A program made the translations under genes and the position numbers. A stretch of DNA of 64,000 nt from Candidatus Hydrothermales bacterium (GTDB lineage: Bacteria; Hydrothermota; Hydrothermia; Hydrothermales; JAJRUZ01): assembly GCA_039630235.1 (NCBI GenBank), contig JBCNVI010000001.1:16065-80064 (forward strand), written 5' to 3'. The stretch's first letter is position 1. Each line of letters begins with the position of its first letter. Below the pieces are notes generated by a model. It saw nothing but the letters and a program-made list of their open reading frames with translations. It had not been told where the DNA came from and did no database searches. Of this stretch, positions 61,296 through 64,000 are shown piece by piece.

Positions 61296-62016
61296 CTTTT
61301 AAAAATTTAATGTATAAAGCATAAAGAGTCAAGAAGGGAAAATGTTTAGAATTTTTGAAAAATTTTTTAAAGTTTTCACTTCCCCCACCTGTTAGGATTA
61401 TCTTAAAATTCTTTGATCTATATCTTGTTTTAAGTCTATTTAATATTGATTTTATTCCGAATATAAGAACGTTCTTTATTCCATAATTTACACACTCTTC
61501 AGTGCTTTTTCCAATTAACTTTAGATCCTTGTATATTTCATTAACGTTTATGAGGGCAGTTTTTTTATTAAGGGTTTCTATCTGCGTTTCCAAGGAAGGT
61601 ATTATAAGTCCTCCCTTAAAGTCACCGTTTTTGAAGGCCACGTCTATGGTTATAGCTGTCCCAAAGTTGATAACAATTACATCTTGCCTAAATAAATTTA
61701 TTGCACCAAATACATTAACTAATCTATCTATACCAAGTCTTTCTTTGTTTCTGTAGGGATTTTTTATTTCTTTAAAATCTTTGTGAGTTAAAAATTTTAC
61801 ATCAAAATTTTCCTCTATTTTCTCTTTGATAGATGGAACAACAGAAATAGCATAAATAGGAGAATCTTTGTATTTTTTTAAAAATTTTTCAATCAGTTCT
61901 AAGGAACTTTCTTTTATATCAACTTCAATTTGTGGTTTTTCTTTTAGAGATTTAAAGTAACCTATTTTTATGTTTCTATTACCGATGTCAACACATATAA
62001 GCTTTTTAATCAACAA
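61270..62016 (-). CDS. coaX: Type III pantothenate kinase
   Basis: This 248-residue kinase phosphorylates pantothenate, the first step of CoA synthesis. It has the start CVDIGNRNIKIGYF, the central NPYRNKERLGIDRLVNVFGA segment, NFGTAITIDV near residue 125 and GGLIIPSLETQIETL. CoaX differs from CoaA in having this ASKHA fold. The gene overlaps birA by 11 bases, a pairing of birA and coaX seen in many bacteria. CoaBC of the same pathway is encoded at 50521. Confidence 0.93.
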   Translation of the reverse strand: MLIKKLICVDIGNRNIKIGYFKSLKEKPQIEVDIKESSLELIEKFLKKYKDSPIYAISVVPSIKEKIEENFDVKFLTHKDFKEIKNPYRNKERLGIDRLVNVFGAINLFRQDVIVINFGTAITIDVAFKNGDFKGGLIIPSLETQIETLNKKTALINVNEIYKDLKLIGKSTEECVNYGIKNVLIFGIKSILNRLKTRYRSKNFKIILTGGGSENFKKFFKNSKHFPFLTLYALYIKFLKDENYNKLT

Positions 62017-62701
62017 ATCTCAAGTTAAAAATTTCAAAAAGTGGGAAGGAAAAAGTTCCCTCTTCTAAATCAACTTTTATTTTAAAATCTTTTTCAACTT
62101 CTTTAAGAAAGCCCTTATAAATTTTATTATTGTATAGAAATTGTATCCATCTTTTAACTATTATGTTTTTTGAGTATTTCTCGTAGAGCAAATCAAAATC
62201 CCATTTTGAGACATCTAAAACTGTTTCAACAAGTTTTCTTTTTAAAAAGCTAAGGTCAAATTTTTCTCCTGTTAAAAGATAAATTGAGGAAGCCTCAACA
62301 AGACTTTCAGGAAACTTTTCAGTATTTACATTTATTCCAATACCGCATATAAAATTATCTTCTGTTTTTTCAATTAAAATACCGCATACTTTTTTATCTT
62401 TAACTAAAATATCATTTGGAATTCTTATATATGGTTTTAAATCAAGTTTTTTAATTAATTCTTCTATGAGAACAAAGGCAGAAACAGAAGTTACAAGAAA
62501 GATTTTTTTTTCGTCTTCTATATAGGGTAGATAAAATGAAACATATAGTCCGCCTTTTGGAGAAAAGAAAATATTTTTACCCCTTCCTTTTCCCTTTATC
62601 TGTCTTTCTGCAAAAACAAATACAGTTTTTTGATTTTTTATGTATTTTCTTATGAAATCTTGAGTTGAGAAAACTTCTTCAAGCTCGATTATTTCAATCA
62701 C
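62006..62701 (-). CDS. birA: Biotin-protein ligase without regulatory domain
   Basis: This 231-residue enzyme attaches biotin to carrier proteins. The ligase shows the STQDFIRKYI start, VFAERQIKGKGRGKNIFFSPKGGLYVSF (in part) and IPNDILVKDKKVCGILIEKT with the catalytic region, then GIGINVNTEKFPE. No N-terminal helix-turn-helix is present, so it should not repress biotin genes. A longer frame starts at 62797, but the GTG at 62701 gives an 8-base overlap with the xer gene and the correct family start. AccC in this window is a likely user of its activity. Confidence 0.92.
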   Translation of the reverse strand: MIEIIELEEVFSTQDFIRKYIKNQKTVFVFAERQIKGKGRGKNIFFSPKGGLYVSFYLPYIEDEKKIFLVTSVSAFVLIEELIKKLDLKPYIRIPNDILVKDKKVCGILIEKTEDNFICGIGINVNTEKFPESLVEASSIYLLTGEKFDLSFLKRKLVETVLDVSKWDFDLLYEKYSKNIIVKRWIQFLYNNKIYKGFLKEVEKDFKIKVDLEEGTFSFPLFEIFNLRFVD

Positions 62702-63584
62702 TTTTTTCCCGTGGATGAGTATTTTTATAAATTCTTTTGATTTCGTTAATTGAGAGATTGGTGTAAATCTCTGTTGTTGCAAGCGAGGAGTGACCAAGGA
62801 GTTCTTGTATACTTTTTAGATCTGCTCCATGATCAAGAAGATGTGTAGCAAAGGCATGTCTCAAAAGATGGGGATGGATTCCCGAATAGTTCGCTCTTTT
62901 TAAAAAATTTTCTCTTACTAACTTTCTCAACCCAAAGTAAGAAAGAGGTTTACCTTTTATTGTAGTAAATAAGCACTCAGTATTTATTCCGAGATCCTTT
63001 CTTATTTCTAAGAATTTCTTCAATAAATCGAAGGGTTTTTCGGGAATAGGAATTAGTCTCATCTTGTTACCTTTACCTTTTATTCTTACTTCTCTTAATC
63101 CTATCGAAATATCATTTATCTTGATATTCAAAAGTTCATTTGCTCTTACACCAAGTCCATAAAGAAACTCTATTATTAATTTGTTTCTAATCTCAAGAAA
63201 ATTATTTGGTTCCCATTTATCAAGTAACTCCTTCATCACTTCTTCTGGAATTATACTAGGTAACTCCTTTTCAAGTTTAGGTACATGAATACCACTTAAA
63301 GGATTTTTTTCTATTTTATTTTCTTTTACTAAAAATTTATAAAAGGCTTTAAGTGAAGATATTTTTCTAGCTATTGATTTTTTTTTGTAACCGTACTTTA
63401 GAAGATCTGCAAAGTACTCCCTTAAGTGTAATCTCTCAATTTTTTCTGGCTCCGTAACTTTATATTTATCCCTTGTGTATTCAAAGAATAAAATTATGTC
63501 TTTTTTATAGGACTTTATCGTATTTTCTGAATAATTTTTTAAATATTTAAGTTTTGAGAGAAAGGTATCTAAGTGCTTAATCAA
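62694..63584 (-). CDS. xerD: Tyrosine recombinase XerC/XerD-type
   Basis: This 296-residue site-specific recombinase resolves chromosome dimers. The N-terminal SAM-like domain (about 1-85) contains SENTIKSYKKDIILF. The catalytic domain has all expected residues: Arg in LGVRANELLNI, Lys in KGNKMRLIPIP, the HPHLLRHAFATHLLDHGAD pair, His in LLGHSSLATTEIY and the Tyr nucleophile in the latter. Whether it is C or D cannot be told from sequence alone, since only one is visible. Its end overlaps birA and its start overlaps the cupin gene. Confidence 0.92.
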   Translation of the reverse strand: MIKHLDTFLSKLKYLKNYSENTIKSYKKDIILFFEYTRDKYKVTEPEKIERLHLREYFADLLKYGYKKKSIARKISSLKAFYKFLVKENKIEKNPLSGIHVPKLEKELPSIIPEEVMKELLDKWEPNNFLEIRNKLIIEFLYGLGVRANELLNIKINDISIGLREVRIKGKGNKMRLIPIPEKPFDLLKKFLEIRKDLGINTECLFTTIKGKPLSYFGLRKLVRENFLKRANYSGIHPHLLRHAFATHLLDHGADLKSIQELLGHSSLATTEIYTNLSINEIKRIYKNTHPREKSD

Positions 63585-63909
63585 ATTTTGGTTTTGTTAC
63601 AAGTCTCTTTGGTTCGATAAGCATAATTAAAGATGGAATGTTAGCTCTTGATCTGTGCCTTGTTCCCTTTTTTACAAGTAGTCCCTCCCCCTCCCTCAGA
63701 TTATAGGTTCTTTCTTCAGTATCAATATAGATTTCCCCTTTTAAAACTATAAATAGTTCATCACCCTCGTTGTGAACATGAAAGGGAAATTCTCCGTGTA
63801 TCATTGCAACTCTTACAGCAACATCTTCTACTACAGCTATTTCATAGGGAACCCAAAATCCCTCTTTTTCCTCGAAAATTTTAAAAATCTGTATCTTTTC
63901 CATTTTCAA
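63577..63909 (-). CDS. Cupin-fold protein
   Basis: This 110-residue single-domain cupin has AMIHGEFPFHVHNEGDELFIVLKGE (in parts) with two His and one Glu of the metal site near residues 43-53, and EGLLVKKGTRHRSRA with the last His near 83. Such small cupins include sugar isomerases and metal-binding sensors; no substrate can be named. It overlaps the xer gene by 8 bases and its start lies within the 3' end of the partial upstream gene. Confidence 0.82.
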   Translation of the reverse strand: MKMEKIQIFKIFEEKEGFWVPYEIAVVEDVAVRVAMIHGEFPFHVHNEGDELFIVLKGEIYIDTEERTYNLREGEGLLVKKGTRHRSRANIPSLIMLIEPKRLVTKPKFD

Positions 63910-64000
63910 ACTTAATCTCTATTTTTTCAACTTTAATCATCGCTTTAAAATCATTGGTAACAATAGAAATATTATAAGGATTTTCATCTTTCCAATCAAT
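63881..64000 (-). CDS. C-terminal end of an unknown protein (5' part outside window)
   Basis: On the minus strand the frame is open from the right edge of the window to a TAA at 63883-63881, giving at least 39 codons. The residues include ENPYNISIVTNDFKAMIKVE and IEIKFENGKDTDF. It overlaps the cupin start at 63909 by 29 bases, so it is likely the gene just upstream in the operon. Nothing in the short visible part points to a function. Confidence 0.55.
   Translation of the reverse strand: MDWKDENPYNISIVTNDFKAMIKVEKIEIKFENGKDTDF

Noticed and set aside
62702-62797. Longer birA frame starting at 62797
   Set aside because: It would overlap the catalytic Tyr region of the xer gene. GTG 62701 fits the ligase start.
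1-64000. CRISPR arrays, insertion sequences, prophage or riboswitches
   Set aside because: No direct-repeat array or transposase was seen, and the gaps are too short for riboswitches. The single Xer recombinase is a housekeeping type.

Overview
The window is an AT-rich, very tightly packed bacterial chromosome segment. There are about 60 protein genes and one tRNA, and no gap between genes exceeds about 200 bases. LpxD, a TamB-like protein, a Wza-like export protein, ExbB/ExbD/TonB, LapA/LapB-like proteins and a PorV-like barrel point to a Gram-negative (diderm) cell with lipopolysaccharide. Lys/Glu/Ile-rich proteins, many secreted proteins with FlgD-type Ig-like C-terminal domains, many TPR proteins and a DUF6754 cassette suggest an uncultured, possibly thermophilic lineage near the FCB group, such as the WOR-3 type candidate phyla. 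The placement is inference, not proof.

Layout. 1-2087: edge of a secreted FlgD-Ig protein, a small secreted protein, and a carbohydrate-binding-like secreted protein. 2101-5034 (minus): ugd, uxs and a family 2 glycosyltransferase, which make UDP-xylose and probably use it for a surface glycan. 5128-15439: histidine catabolism (hutI, fused ftcD), then a TPR/ATPase/TPR/ATPase cassette, a PHP phosphoesterase and biotin carboxylase. 15471-17133: an ARPP-1 family protein and the c-di-AMP synthase CdaA. 17140-21225 (minus): lon, hflX and an unknown protein. 21285-26082: a four-gene membrane cassette led by a DUF6754 protein, plus a secreted TPR protein. 26069-32372: guaB, tamB, and a Wzz/Wza-type polysaccharide export pair. 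32421-42948: mtnA, a stand-alone RAM domain, then an envelope block (FlgD-Ig protein, PorV-like barrel, large TPR protein, ExbB, two ExbDs, TonB, OmpA-like protein). 42967-48190: a YqaA-type membrane protein, then uvrA-nadC-nadA. 48201-51992 (minus): tRNA-Lys, rpoZ, coaBC, family 4 UDG, ymdB-like and fumarase alpha subunit. 52017-60858: cdd, lapA, lapB, mutS, lpxD, mgtC-like, an orphan nuoH, an unknown secreted protein and a FemAB-like acyltransferase. 60876-64000 (minus): partial gene, cupin, xer recombinase, birA, coaX and tsaE.

Expression signals. Genes inside operons usually carry a Shine-Dalgarno sequence (GGAGG) or overlap their neighbour by a few bases. Genes at the head of operons instead repeatedly show TTGANT, an 18-base spacer, TATAAT and then ATG only 5 to 8 bases later, so their transcripts should be leaderless. 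Divergent promoters are interleaved in very short spaces, and convergent genes abut or overlap. Only two hairpins look like intrinsic terminators.

The best candidates for undescribed biology are the DUF6754 membrane cassette (21285-26082), the duplicated TPR/ExeA-like ATPase cassette (8137-13171), and the envelope block that joins FlgD-Ig, PorV-like and TonB-type functions (33701-42948).
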